From Rariloculus sp965263005 (GTDB lineage: Bacteria > Pseudomonadota > Gammaproteobacteria > Steroidobacterales > Rariloculaceae), in the NCBI RefSeq assembly GCF_965263005.1, contig NZ_OZ253579.1, positions 930,001 to 994,000 on the forward strand: 64,000 bases of DNA, read 5' to 3'. The position numbers and the translations under genes were made by a program. Positions 8,218-17,362 of this stretch are shown here, one piece after another. Every line of letters begins with the position of its first letter. Position 1 is the first letter of the stretch. Below the pieces are notes generated by a model. It was not told the origin of the DNA. It did no database searches and worked only from the letters and a program-made list of their open reading frames with translations.

Positions 8218-10161
8218 ATGACGGCAAAGACACCCGAGCCCGAGGGCTCGACTCGCGTCAACAGACGAGAATTCATAGCGGGCGCATCGGTGGCGGGCGC
8301 GGGTCTGGCGGGACCCGGCGTCGCCGAAGCACAAACGGAAAGCGGCCAAAGCCGCGCGGCCCCGCCGAGCGAAGCTCAGCTTGCGCGGGAGCAGGGTTCG
8401 CTCGACGACTATTCGTCCGAGGAGTCGGAACGCTATTTCGTCGACAGACCGGGCTCGGACTTCATGGTCGACCTGATCAAGAGCCTGAACGTCGACTATG
8501 TCACGACCAATCCGGGGTCGAGCTTCCGTGGCCTGCACGAGTCGATCGTCAATTACGGCGGCAATCGTCAGCCCGAGCTTCTGACGTGCGTGCACGAGGA
8601 ACAGGCCGTCGCCATGGCGCATGGCTATGCCAAGGTGGCCGGCAAGCCCATGATGGTCGCCTGTCACGGCACGGTCGGTTTGCAGCACGCGGCCATGGCC
8701 GTCTACAACGCCTGGTGCGATCGCGTCCCCATCGTGATCATCGCCGGCAATCATCTCGATGGCATCGAGCGGCGTGTGTTCGAGTGGGTGCATTCGGCGC
8801 AGGACTGCGTTCGTCCGATCCGCGACTACATCAAGTGGGACGACACGCCGCCGTCTCTGCCGCACTTCGCCGAGTCGCTGGTGCGCGGTTACAAGATCGC
8901 GATGACGCCGCCGACGGGACCCGTGGCCGTGGTCGCCGATGGGCACATCCAGGAGATGAACATCGGTGAGACGAGCTTCGAGTTGCCGCGGCTGAGCCCG
9001 ACGCAGCCGCCGCGCGGCGACGACAATGCGGTTCGCGAAGCCGCGCGCATGCTCGTGGCCGCGGAATCGCCGGTCATCATGGCCGATCGCGTGGCACGCG
9101 ATCAGGCCGGTGTCGATCTGCTGGTCGATCTCGCCGAGACGCTGCAGGCGCCGGTCATCGATCGCCGCGGCCGCATGAACTTCCCGAGCACGCACTACCT
9201 GAGTCAAGGCGGCAATCTTGTGGGGCGCGCCGACCTGATTCTGGGTCTCGAGCTCAACGGCACCTGGGGTGTCGTCAACACCGTGCGCGACCGCGTGCAC
9301 CGAGATGCCGAGCGTATCGCGCGGCCCGACGTCAAGATCATCACGATTGGTGCAGGTGATCTTTTCCTCGGCTCGAACTATCAGGATTTCGGGCGCTATT
9401 ACGGCAACGACCTGACTATTGCCGGCGACGCGCAGGCGACGCTGCCGGCGCTCATCGAGGCCGTCAGGGAGGCGCTCCCGCGGAACTCCCGAGCAATGCT
9501 CGAGGCGCGCGAAGCCAACTGGCGCGCGGCGCACGCGGCCCGTCATGAAGCCGCCATGAATGAGGCCCGGTACGCGTGGACCGCGAGCCCCGTGAGCACG
9601 GCGCGGCTCGCCGCGGAGCTTTGGGACGTCGTTCGCGAGCGTGACTGGGCACTCGTCTCCGGGACAATCGGTCCGCTGCGCGAGATTTGGGAGATCGAGC
9701 GTCACTACCAGTACATCGGCGGCTCGGGCGGTGCCGGTATGGGCTACGGAGCACCGGCCGCGGTCGGCGCCGCGCTCGCGCACCGGGAGGCGGGCCGTTT
9801 GCCCGTCAATATCCAGAAAGACGGCGACCTGATGTACGTGCCCGGCGCCCTGTGGACCGCGGCGCACCACGGCATTCCCCTGCTTTCCGTCATGCACAAC
9901 AATCGCGCCTACCATCAGGAGGTCATGCACCTGCAGCGCATGAACTCGAGACGCCGGCGCGGTGTCGACGGCAGCGCCAGGGTCGGCAACGTGTTCGAAA
10001 ATCCGGACATCGACTTCGCTACCATGGCGAAGAGCATGGGTCTTTGGGCTTCGGGGCCGATCACGGATCCCGACAAGCTCGGTCCGGTGCTCCGCGAGGC
10101 GCTCGCCATGGTCGAGAGCGGCGTGCCCGCGCTCGTCGATGTCGTCTCGCAACCGCGATGA
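8218..10161 (+). CDS. Tat-exported thiamine-diphosphate-dependent enzyme (acetolactate-synthase/benzoylformate-decarboxylase fold)
   Basis: A 647-residue ThDP enzyme with three domains: N-terminal PYR domain (about residues 80-230, catalytic Glu in VHEEQAVAMAHG), a central domain, and a C-terminal PP domain with KDGDLMYVPGALWTAAHH followed by NNRAYH, the Mg/ThDP motif. ATG 8218 has GGGGGAG just upstream. The N-terminus reads VNRREFIAGASVAGAGLAG, a twin-arginine signal (RR at about 18-19), which is odd because most enzymes of this superfamily are cytoplasmic. Its stop overlaps the next start (ATGA) of a c-type cytochrome, suggesting the pair acts together in the periplasm. Substrate unknown. 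Confidence 0.85.
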   Translation: MTAKTPEPEGSTRVNRREFIAGASVAGAGLAGPGVAEAQTESGQSRAAPPSEAQLAREQGSLDDYSSEESERYFVDRPGSDFMVDLIKSLNVDYVTTNPGSSFRGLHESIVNYGGNRQPELLTCVHEEQAVAMAHGYAKVAGKPMMVACHGTVGLQHAAMAVYNAWCDRVPIVIIAGNHLDGIERRVFEWVHSAQDCVRPIRDYIKWDDTPPSLPHFAESLVRGYKIAMTPPTGPVAVVADGHIQEMNIGETSFELPRLSPTQPPRGDDNAVREAARMLVAAESPVIMADRVARDQAGVDLLVDLAETLQAPVIDRRGRMNFPSTHYLSQGGNLVGRADLILGLELNGTWGVVNTVRDRVHRDAERIARPDVKIITIGAGDLFLGSNYQDFGRYYGNDLTIAGDAQATLPALIEAVREALPRNSRAMLEAREANWRAAHAARHEAAMNEARYAWTASPVSTARLAAELWDVVRERDWALVSGTIGPLREIWEIERHYQYIGGSGGAGMGYGAPAAVGAALAHREAGRLPVNIQKDGDLMYVPGALWTAAHHGIPLLSVMHNNRAYHQEVMHLQRMNSRRRRGVDGSARVGNVFENPDIDFATMAKSMGLWASGPITDPDKLGPVLREALAMVESGVPALVDVVSQPR

Positions 10162-10496
10162 GGGGCACAGTCATGCTGCGCAGATTGCTGTTTGCCTGTA
10201 TGGTCGCGGGTTTCGTGCCCGGGGCGCTTGCACAGGACGCCGCCGACCGCACGCTCTACGTCAGCTATGGCTGCTATCAGTGTCATGGCTACGAGGGGCA
10301 GGGCGGTGCGGCGCTGCGAATCGCACCGAGCGTGTATCCCCTCGAGGCGTTCGCGCAGTTCGTCAGGCGCCCTCCGAACGAGATGCCGGCTTATGCGCGC
10401 GAAGTGCTGAGCGATGATGACTTGAGGGGCATCTATCGTTACGTGCGCTCTGTCGCCGAGCCTCCTCCTCTGGCCGAGTTTCCGATCCTGCGCTGA
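10158..10496 (+). CDS. Small periplasmic cytochrome c
   Basis: A 112-residue single-haem cytochrome c. A signal peptide (MLRRLLFACMVAGFVPGALAQ) is followed by LYVSYGCYQCHGYEGQGG, the CxxCH haem site, and the distal Met is probably in NEMPAYA. The ATG at 10158 overlaps the stop of the ThDP enzyme; ATG 10173, with AGGGG upstream, is an alternative start and gives the cleaner signal peptide. Likely an electron acceptor for the coupled ThDP enzyme, which is an inference from gene coupling. A weak GCCGCC/GGCGGC hairpin at 10512-10533 follows the stop. Confidence 0.85.
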   Translation: MRGTVMLRRLLFACMVAGFVPGALAQDAADRTLYVSYGCYQCHGYEGQGGAALRIAPSVYPLEAFAQFVRRPPNEMPAYAREVLSDDDLRGIYRYVRSVAEPPPLAEFPILR

Positions 10497-10640
10497 GGGT
10501 GGAGCTCGAACGCCGCCAGCCGACTCCGGCGGCAGCGAGATGGCGCCCGGCCAACGCCGAGCGCTCCGTAGCGGCCGCCTTGTTCCTTCGTGCCGCATGA
10601 CGCAATATGCGCGTCCTGACCCCCTCGTGCAGGATCCAGC

Positions 10641-11405
10641 ATGTCAACGGAAGCATCGGCGCCTTCGGAGCTCACGATCGCCGTCTTCGCCGATTTCGAG
10701 AACCTCGCGCTCGGCGCCGAGGAGAGCAATAAGGGCCGGTTCGAGATGGACTGCGTGCTCAAACGCATTCTCGAGCGCGGCAGAATCGTCTTCAAACGCG
10801 CCTACTGTGACTGGAGCCGGTTTCAGAAGTTTTCGCGCGAATTCCACACCTACGGATTCGAGATGATCGATATTCCGCGTTCATCGGTGAGCGGCAAGAA
10901 CAGTGCCGATATCCGGATGGTCGTCGATGCACTCGACCTGTGCTATTCGAAGGCGCATATCGACACGTTTGTGCTCCTGACCGGCGACAGCGATTTCTCG
11001 CCGCTGGTCTCGAAGCTCAAGGAGAACGACAAGCGGGTCATGGGCTGCGGCGTGCGCAGCTCGACTTCGAGTCTGCTCGCTTCGAGCTGCGACGAATTTG
11101 TCTTCTATGACGACCTCGTTGCCGCGGCGAAGCGGCCGCGCAAGCGCGGCAACAGGAAACTGACCGACCGGCAACGCGAGGTATTCGAGCGACTGACCGA
11201 GACGGTCAGCTCGCTCGAAGGCGACAATGACCCGCTCTGGGGCTCGGTGGTCAAGAAGTCGTTGAAGCGCGTCTATCCGGATTTTGCAGAGAGCGCTTAC
11301 GGCTACCGGAATTTCTCCGAGCTGCTCAAGGATGCCAAGCGCGAAGGCGTCATCGAACTGGAGGAGGGCGAAGCCGGCAACTACAAGGTTGCGTCGGCCG
11401 CCTGA
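10641..11405 (+). CDS. NYN-domain (PIN-like) RNase with LOTUS/OST-HTH domain
   Basis: A 254-residue cytoplasmic protein. Residues about 10-155 form a NYN (LabA/DUF88) PIN-like nuclease domain with the acidic cluster in FADFENLALG, SADIRMVVDAL and LLTGDSDFSPLV. After a basic linker (KRPRKRGNRK), residues about 180-250 form an OST-HTH/LOTUS domain (SVVKKSLKRVYPDF, YGYRNFSELLKDA), an RNA-binding winged helix. This architecture is widespread in Proteobacteria and is thought to act on RNA; the target is unknown. It stands alone, convergent with the YqgE gene. Confidence 0.9.
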   Translation: MSTEASAPSELTIAVFADFENLALGAEESNKGRFEMDCVLKRILERGRIVFKRAYCDWSRFQKFSREFHTYGFEMIDIPRSSVSGKNSADIRMVVDALDLCYSKAHIDTFVLLTGDSDFSPLVSKLKENDKRVMGCGVRSSTSSLLASSCDEFVFYDDLVAAAKRPRKRGNRKLTDRQREVFERLTETVSSLEGDNDPLWGSVVKKSLKRVYPDFAESAYGYRNFSELLKDAKREGVIELEEGEAGNYKVASAA

Positions 11406-11435
11406 CGCGCTACCGGGCTGGATCGGGGCCGGTCC

Positions 11436-12044
11436 TCAACGTGGGCCGTGCGCGAGACCTGCGATGAGCCCCGAATTCGATGACTCCATGTCGCGCCACA
11501 GGCGCAACGGGTCACGAGAGAATACGAGATCGGAGCTTCCCGTCACGACACTCCATGAGCCCTCGGCGATCTCCGCAGCGAGTTGCCCGGGTGCCCAGGC
11601 GGCGTGTCCGGCGTAGATCCGCAGGCGCGATTCGTTGGCGATATCCACGTCGCTGTCGAACAGAAATTCGGCGCTGCTGCTGACATAGACGCCATCGAGC
11701 ACGGGCACGTTGTCGACATCGTCGGGCGGCGGTTCGCGTACCAGGAGCACGGTCCGCGTCGGTGCAACTGGACCGCCGAAAAAGACGCGGCCCGCATCGC
11801 CGTGTGTGTCCTGAAGCTCCGGCAGCAGTTGAGCGGGCTCGACCCAGGTGGGTCGATTGATGACGACGCCGATCGTGCCGTTGCTGTTGTGACGTATGAG
11901 CAGCACGACGGATTCGCTGAAATTGGGATCCGACAGCGCGCCCGTCGCAACCAGCAGCGCGCCCGTAGACGGTATCTGAGCGTGTGCGGCCAAGCCAAGC
12001 AGCAATGCCGCGGCACAGATACCCAGTTTCGTGATCGCCGTCAT
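11436..12044 (-). CDS. YqgE/AlgH-family protein with a signal peptide
   Basis: A 202-residue member of the YqgE/AlgH (DUF179) family. Recognisable stretches are TGALLVATGALSDPNFSESVVLLIRH, shown here only as its start TGALLVATGALSD, then NGTIGVVINRPT and RVFFGGPV. ATG 12044 begins MTAITKLGICAAALLLGLAAHAQ, a clear Sec signal peptide with an AHAQ cleavage site. Ordinary YqgE proteins are cytoplasmic and lack this, so this is an exported variant or paralogue. The function of the family is unclear. The gene is divergent from the polyamine operon across an 83-bp gap that must hold both promoters. Confidence 0.85.
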   Translation of the reverse strand: MTAITKLGICAAALLLGLAAHAQIPSTGALLVATGALSDPNFSESVVLLIRHNSNGTIGVVINRPTWVEPAQLLPELQDTHGDAGRVFFGGPVAPTRTVLLVREPPPDDVDNVPVLDGVYVSSSAEFLFDSDVDIANESRLRIYAGHAAWAPGQLAAEIAEGSWSVVTGSSDLVFSRDPLRLWRDMESSNSGLIAGLAHGPR

Positions 12045-12127
12045 TCCCGCATCATACCGGTTACGTGGGCGAAATTGCGTGTCGGCCGGGTGCACGCCGG
12101 CCGGAGCAATCGACGGGATGGCGACAC

Positions 12128-13192
12128 TTGAACAGAGCCGAGCAGGACGCGCCGGGCGCGCGAGGCTACCGAATGCCGGCCGAGTGGGAGCGCCACGAGG
12201 CGACCTGGTTGTCGTGGCCGCACAATCGCGAAACCTGGCCTGGCTGTTTCGAGCAGGCCGAATCGGCCATGGTCGCGCTCGTGCTCGCGCTCGCCGAGCA
12301 CGAGCGAGTCCGCATCAACGTGCTGAGTCCCGAGCACGAGCTTCGAGTGAGCCGGCTGCTCGGCGATCGCGTTGCGCCGGAAAGCGTTCAATGGCATCGA
12401 TTTGCGACCAACGATGCGTGGATCCGCGATCATGGCGCAGTTTTCGTCGTTCGCGGGAACGGACCGGACCCGCTCCTGGCGCTTGATTTCGAGTACAACG
12501 CCTGGGGCGGCAAGTATCCGCCGTACGATCTCGACCAGCAGATCGCGGGCCTTATGGCGGGCGCGCTCGGCGTCCCGCGCTATTCGCCCGGCATCGTGCT
12601 CGAGGGTGGTTCGATCGACGTCAACGGCGCGGGTGTCGTACTGATGACGGAGCAGTGCCTGCTCAATGCGAACCGCAATCCCGGCCTTGACCGCACCGGT
12701 ATCGAAGCGGCACTGGCGGGCGCTCTCGGCGTGACACGCGTCATCTGGCTCGGCGACGGGATCGCCGGCGACGATACTGACGGTCACGTCGACGATCTGA
12801 CACGGTTCGTGGCCCGCGACACGGTCGTGACGGCAATCGAACCGAACACCGCCGATCCGAACCATGCGCCGCTCCGTGCCAACCGGGAACGCCTCGCCGC
12901 GGTCGAGTTCGCTGACGGCACGGCGCTCGAGATCGTCGAGCTACCCATGCCGGAGCCTCTGTTCGCCGGCAGCCGGCGGTTGCCGGCAAGCTATGCGAAT
13001 TTCTACATCGGCAACGAAACCGTGGCCGTGCCCGTGTTCGGCTGCGCCGAGGACGCGCGAGCCTGCGGCATCCTCGGGAGCTGTTTCCCGGGCAAACGCA
13101 TCGTGCCGATTGACTGCTCCGCGCTCGTCGTCGGGCTCGGCGCGCTGCATTGCCTGACGCAGCAGCTACCCGCGGTCCCGCGGACGGTCTGA
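12128..13192 (+). CDS. aguA: Agmatine deiminase
   Basis: Converts agmatine to N-carbamoylputrescine (peptidylarginine-deiminase superfamily). About 354 residues. Motifs: MPAEWERHEATWLSWPHN at the N-terminus, TNDAWIRDHG, EGGSIDVNG, DDTDGHVDD, and the nucleophile Cys in GLGALHCLTQQLP near the C-terminus. The start is uncertain: TTG 12128 gives the usual short leader before MPAEW, while ATG 12173 would begin at MPAEW itself. It leads a putrescine operon with the DHS-like gene, speA and the carbamoylputrescine amidase. Confidence 0.92.
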   Translation: MNRAEQDAPGARGYRMPAEWERHEATWLSWPHNRETWPGCFEQAESAMVALVLALAEHERVRINVLSPEHELRVSRLLGDRVAPESVQWHRFATNDAWIRDHGAVFVVRGNGPDPLLALDFEYNAWGGKYPPYDLDQQIAGLMAGALGVPRYSPGIVLEGGSIDVNGAGVVLMTEQCLLNANRNPGLDRTGIEAALAGALGVTRVIWLGDGIAGDDTDGHVDDLTRFVARDTVVTAIEPNTADPNHAPLRANRERLAAVEFADGTALEIVELPMPEPLFAGSRRLPASYANFYIGNETVAVPVFGCAEDARACGILGSCFPGKRIVPIDCSALVVGLGALHCLTQQLPAVPRTV

Positions 13193-13368
13193 ACCGGCGC
13201 TGACTCGGGCACGGCGCCTGACACTGCCTGACGCAGCAGTTTTTTGCCTTGCCCGGGACGGCTTGGAGCACCGCCGAACGCCGATCAGGACCGTACTATT
13301 GTCGGCGGCGCCTCGATTCCCTACTCTATCGCTCCCCTGCCGGGCTCACTTCTTTCGGGAACAGGCAC

Positions 13369-14340
13369 ATGGGCGCCATTGCCGATTTCATCACCCACAA
13401 TTTTCGTCACTTCAACAGTGCGGCGCTTACGGATGCGGCCGAAGCCTACGTGCGTCATCTGGAAGCCGGCGGCTCGATGATGATCACTTTGGCCGGGGCG
13501 ATGAGCACGGCCGAGCTCGGCATTTCGCTCGCGCAGATGATTCGGCGCGACAAGGTGCAGGCGATCTGCTGCACGGGCGCCAACCTTGAGGAAGACGTCT
13601 TCAACCTCGTCGCGCACGAGCATTACGTGCGCATCCCGCACTATCGCCATCTGACGCCCGAGCAGGAGGAAGCGCTGCTCGAGCAAAAGCTCAATCGCGT
13701 GACGGATACCTGCATTCCCGAGGAGGAGGCCATGCGGCGCACGGAGAAGTGCGTCCTTGAGCAGTGGGCCGAGGCAGATGCGCGCGGCGCGCGGTACTTC
13801 CCGCACGAGTTTCTCTATGCCGCGCTTCGCTCAGGCGAACTCGAGCGCCACTACCAGATCGACCCGGCCGATAGCTGGCTGCTTGCCGCGTGCGATCGCG
13901 ACCTCCCGTTGTTCGTGCCGGGCTGGGAAGACTCGACTCTGGGCAACATGTACGCGGCGCAATGCATTGCGGGCGAGATCGGGAATGTCGCCACCGTTCG
14001 TTCCGGCATCGAATACATGATGGCTCTCGCCGACTGGTATCAGGCGGAGTCGGCGCGCGGTTCGGTCGGGTTCTTCCAGATCGGCGGCGGAATCGCGGGG
14101 GATTTTCCGATCTGCGTCGTCCCGATGCTCGAGCAGGACCTCAAGGTCGACGACGTGGAACGCTGGGGATACTTCTGTCAGATCAGCGACGCGACGACGA
14201 GCTACGGATCGTATTCGGGCGCGGCGCCGAACGAGAAAATCACCTGGGGGAAGCTGGCCGCGAGCACGCCGAAGTTCATCATCGAATCCGATGCAACGAT
14301 CGTCGCGCCGCTGATCTTCGCTTACGTGCTCGGAGCCTGA
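13369..14340 (+). CDS. Deoxyhypusine-synthase-like enzyme, probable homospermidine synthase
   Basis: A 323-residue NAD-dependent aminobutyltransferase of the deoxyhypusine synthase (DHS) family. The active-site lysine is present in ITWGKLAAS (Lys about 295), preceded by SYGSYSGAAPNEK, equivalent to the DHS GSDSGARPDEA loop. Bacteria lack eIF5A, and several bacterial DHS homologues are reported to make homospermidine from putrescine. Its place between agmatine deiminase and speA, with a 1-bp gap before speA, supports that role. A sharp ATG at 13369 defines the start. The product is inferred. Confidence 0.85.
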   Translation: MGAIADFITHNFRHFNSAALTDAAEAYVRHLEAGGSMMITLAGAMSTAELGISLAQMIRRDKVQAICCTGANLEEDVFNLVAHEHYVRIPHYRHLTPEQEEALLEQKLNRVTDTCIPEEEAMRRTEKCVLEQWAEADARGARYFPHEFLYAALRSGELERHYQIDPADSWLLAACDRDLPLFVPGWEDSTLGNMYAAQCIAGEIGNVATVRSGIEYMMALADWYQAESARGSVGFFQIGGGIAGDFPICVVPMLEQDLKVDDVERWGYFCQISDATTSYGSYSGAAPNEKITWGKLAASTPKFIIESDATIVAPLIFAYVLGA

Positions 14341-14341
14341 G

Positions 14342-16324
14342 ATGTCCGCGCAATCGCCAATCTTCGATCCGGCCGGCAGCGAGCCGGCGTGGTCCGGCGC
14401 CGATTCCGCGGAGCTCTACCGTACGGCGAGCTGGGGCGCGCAGTTCTTTTTCGTCAATAAAGACGGCCACGTTGCGGTCAACGCGATGAACGAGGCCGCG
14501 ACGACGATGGATCTGGTGGCCATCGTCGACGAGCTTCGACGGCGCGGTGTCCAGTTCCCCGTATTGCTCCGGTTTCAGGATGTGCTGCGCGCCCGGGTCA
14601 AGCGTCTGAACGAGGCGTTCCGCAACGCGATCGAGGAAGCCGGTTACGGCAATGACTACCGCGCTGTCTACCCGATCAAGGTCAATCAATTGCACGAGGT
14701 CGTCGACGAACTGCTCGACGCCGGGAAGCCCTACGGGATGGGGCTCGAGTGCGGGTCGAAGGCCGAGTTCATCGCGGCGTTGCCGCAACTCGACGACGAC
14801 ACCTTGCTCGTTTGCAACGGAGTCAAGGACAAGTCGATGCTGTCGCTCATGATATCGGGGCAGCGGCTTGGCAGAAATGCGATACCCGTGATCGAGAATT
14901 ACTCGGAGTTCGTGGATCTCAAGGGTCTTGCTTTCAACGCCGGCTTCGTGCCGCGGATCGGCGTTCGCGTGCGGCTCGCGACGCCGGGATCAGGTCGTTG
15001 GTCGGACTCGTCGGGTGTGAACTCGAAATTCGGCCTCAGTGTCGCCGAGCTGCTGTCGATGCTGCGCGAGCTTGAGGCGAGCGGCCTCTCCGACCGGCTA
15101 ATGCTTCTCCATTGCCACATCGGCAGCCAGATTGCCGACATTCAGGTCCTCAAGCAGGCCGCCAAGGAAGTGACCCGGATCTACGCGGAGCTCATCAGCC
15201 GGGGTGCGGGTGTCGAGTATCTCGACCTCGGCGGAGGACTGGGCGTCAACTACGACCGCGACCATCTCGAGGAAGACGCGGGCATCAATTACAGCCTGCA
15301 GGAGTACGCGAACGCCGTGGTGTTCACCGTGCACGAAATCTGTGCCGCGCACGGTGTTGCCGAGCCGATTCTCGTCACCGAGAGCGGCCGCGCGCTCACG
15401 GCGCACCATTCGGTATTGATCGTGCCGGTGCTGGGGACCCGGTCAAAGGACGATCCCGCGCTCGAGTTCACGGTTGGCGAGGGGGCTTCCGAACCGGTTC
15501 AGGCGCTCAATACGATACTTTCCTGCCTCGATTCCACCGGCACGACGGGTGAGCTGCTCGAGGCCTATCACAACGCGAACGCACGCCTCGACGAGGTTCG
15601 GAGTCTCTTTACCCTCGGCTACCTCGACCTCGAGCAGCGGGCCCTGGCGGAAAGCCTGTACTGGCGGTTGTGCTCGAAGCTGCTCGCGGCGCTCAAGATG
15701 GTCCCTGGGGTTTCCGTTCCCGAGGTCGCCGAACTCGAGCGTCAGCTCACGGATCTGTACCAGTGCGATTTCTCGATCTTCCAGTCGATGCTCGATCATT
15801 GGGCGATCGGCCAGCCGTTTCCGATCATGCCGATAAACCGGCTGGATGAACGGCCGACCCGGCGCGGCGTGCTCGTCGATCTGACGTGCGATTCCGACGG
15901 CAGGGTCAGCCACTATGTGTCCGCGAATGCCGACAACAGCTTCCTGCCCGTGCACGCGCCGAACGCCGGCGAGCCGTACTATCTTGCGTTCTTTCTCATG
16001 GGCGCCTACGAGGACATCGTCGGCGACGCCCACAATCTGTTCGGTCGCGTGTCGGAAGCGCACATCTACGCGGACCCCGACGAGCCGGATAATTTCTGGA
16101 TAGAGAAGATCATTCCCGGCACGGCAATCCAGGACATGCTCGCGCAGGTCCAGTACTTTCCGAACGACCTCCACCGGCGCATGAGCGAACTCGTGCGTGC
16201 GAAGATTAACGCCGGTGTCGTACGCCCGACGCAAGGGATCGCGATTCTCGATCAGTACATGGCCTGCTTTCCGCAGAACACGTACTGCAATCCGCGCGAC
16301 ATGGAACAGGAAGCGCCGTCTTGA
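14342..16324 (+). CDS. speA: Biosynthetic arginine decarboxylase
   Basis: PLP-dependent fold-III arginine decarboxylase (660 residues, the usual size for SpeA), making agmatine from arginine. The PLP lysine is in VYPIKVNQ (about residue 113). GLECGSKAEF, HIGSQIADI and EYLDLGGGLGVNYD match the alanine-racemase-like barrel, and the C-terminal domain reads MPINRLDERPTRRGVL. It supplies agmatine to the deiminase encoded upstream and to AguB downstream. Its TGA overlaps the TTG of the next gene. Confidence 0.95.
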   Translation: MSAQSPIFDPAGSEPAWSGADSAELYRTASWGAQFFFVNKDGHVAVNAMNEAATTMDLVAIVDELRRRGVQFPVLLRFQDVLRARVKRLNEAFRNAIEEAGYGNDYRAVYPIKVNQLHEVVDELLDAGKPYGMGLECGSKAEFIAALPQLDDDTLLVCNGVKDKSMLSLMISGQRLGRNAIPVIENYSEFVDLKGLAFNAGFVPRIGVRVRLATPGSGRWSDSSGVNSKFGLSVAELLSMLRELEASGLSDRLMLLHCHIGSQIADIQVLKQAAKEVTRIYAELISRGAGVEYLDLGGGLGVNYDRDHLEEDAGINYSLQEYANAVVFTVHEICAAHGVAEPILVTESGRALTAHHSVLIVPVLGTRSKDDPALEFTVGEGASEPVQALNTILSCLDSTGTTGELLEAYHNANARLDEVRSLFTLGYLDLEQRALAESLYWRLCSKLLAALKMVPGVSVPEVAELERQLTDLYQCDFSIFQSMLDHWAIGQPFPIMPINRLDERPTRRGVLVDLTCDSDGRVSHYVSANADNSFLPVHAPNAGEPYYLAFFLMGAYEDIVGDAHNLFGRVSEAHIYADPDEPDNFWIEKIIPGTAIQDMLAQVQYFPNDLHRRMSELVRAKINAGVVRPTQGIAILDQYMACFPQNTYCNPRDMEQEAPS

Positions 16325-17292
16325 GCGCCGGGCAGACCGGCCGGCGCCTAGCGGTCGGGCTCGTGCAGATGTCGATGCGGCCGAGTCCCGAGGCCAACGC
16401 GGCACGAGCCGAGGAGGGCGTCCGCCGGGCGGCCGCCGAAGGCGCAAAGCTCGTCTGCCTGCCGGAACTTTATCGCTCGCGTTACTTCTGTCAGACGGAG
16501 GACGCGGCAAATTTCGACCTCGCCGAGCCTGTGCCGGGGCCCTCCACCGAACGGCTGGCCTCGCTCGCGGCGGAGCTTGACGTCACCATCGTTGCGGGAC
16601 TGTTCGAGCGGCGTGCGGCCGGTGTGTATCACAACACGGCCGTCGTGATCGACCGGGCGCACGGCTACATCGGCAAGTACCGGAAAATGCACATACCGGA
16701 CGACCCGCGCTACTACGAGAAGTTCTACTTCGCGCCGGGCGACCTCGGCTTTGCGTCGTTTCGCACCGAGTCAGCCGAACTCGGGGTGCTCGTGTGCTGG
16801 GATCAGTGGTTCCCGGAGGCGGCCCGGATGACTGCGCTGAAGGGCGCGGAGATTCTCGTCTATCCGACGGCGATCGGCTGGCATCCCGAGGAACGCGACG
16901 ACGAAGGCGAACGTCAGCATTCCGCCTGGGAAACTATCCAGCGCAGTCACGCGATCGCCAACGGCTGCTTCGTCATCGCCGTGAATCGGGTGGGATTCGA
17001 GGCTGAGGTCGAGCCCGGCGGTGGCAGCGGCATCGAAGCCGTGGATTGGGAGGGATACGAGCCCGAGGCCGTTGGTTGCGGCGGCATCGAATTCTGGGGG
17101 CGGAGTTTCCTCGCCGCTCCGGACGGGCGCGTGCTTACGCGCGCGCCGGACAATGGCGAAGCGGTGCTCGTTGAGCGGATCGATCTAGGCGAGGTCGAGG
17201 CCCACCGCCGCGCGTGGCCCTTCTTCAGGGACCGTCGCATTGACGCGTATGACGAGTTGGCGCGGCGGTTTTTAGACGGCGAGGGGGGCTGA
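16321..17292 (+). CDS. aguB: N-carbamoylputrescine amidase
   Basis: Nitrilase-superfamily amidase hydrolysing N-carbamoylputrescine to putrescine. The Glu-Lys-Cys triad is visible: Glu in VCLPELYRS, Lys in GKYRKMHIPDDP, Cys in LGVLVCWDQWFPEAA. The TTG at 16321 is the start, sharing a TTGA overlap with the speA stop. The 323-residue length is a little longer than typical because of an insertion rich in Gly and Glu around EVEPGGGSGIEAVDWEG. It completes the arginine-agmatine-putrescine route in this operon. Confidence 0.92.
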   Translation: MSAGQTGRRLAVGLVQMSMRPSPEANAARAEEGVRRAAAEGAKLVCLPELYRSRYFCQTEDAANFDLAEPVPGPSTERLASLAAELDVTIVAGLFERRAAGVYHNTAVVIDRAHGYIGKYRKMHIPDDPRYYEKFYFAPGDLGFASFRTESAELGVLVCWDQWFPEAARMTALKGAEILVYPTAIGWHPEERDDEGERQHSAWETIQRSHAIANGCFVIAVNRVGFEAEVEPGGGSGIEAVDWEGYEPEAVGCGGIEFWGRSFLAAPDGRVLTRAPDNGEAVLVERIDLGEVEAHRRAWPFFRDRRIDAYDELARRFLDGEGG

Positions 17293-17362
17293 GGCCGGCG
17301 ATGAACGCTCCGGTTTTCGGGTCTTCAAGAACGGCCACGGCCCATCTCGCCTCGGTCGGTCG

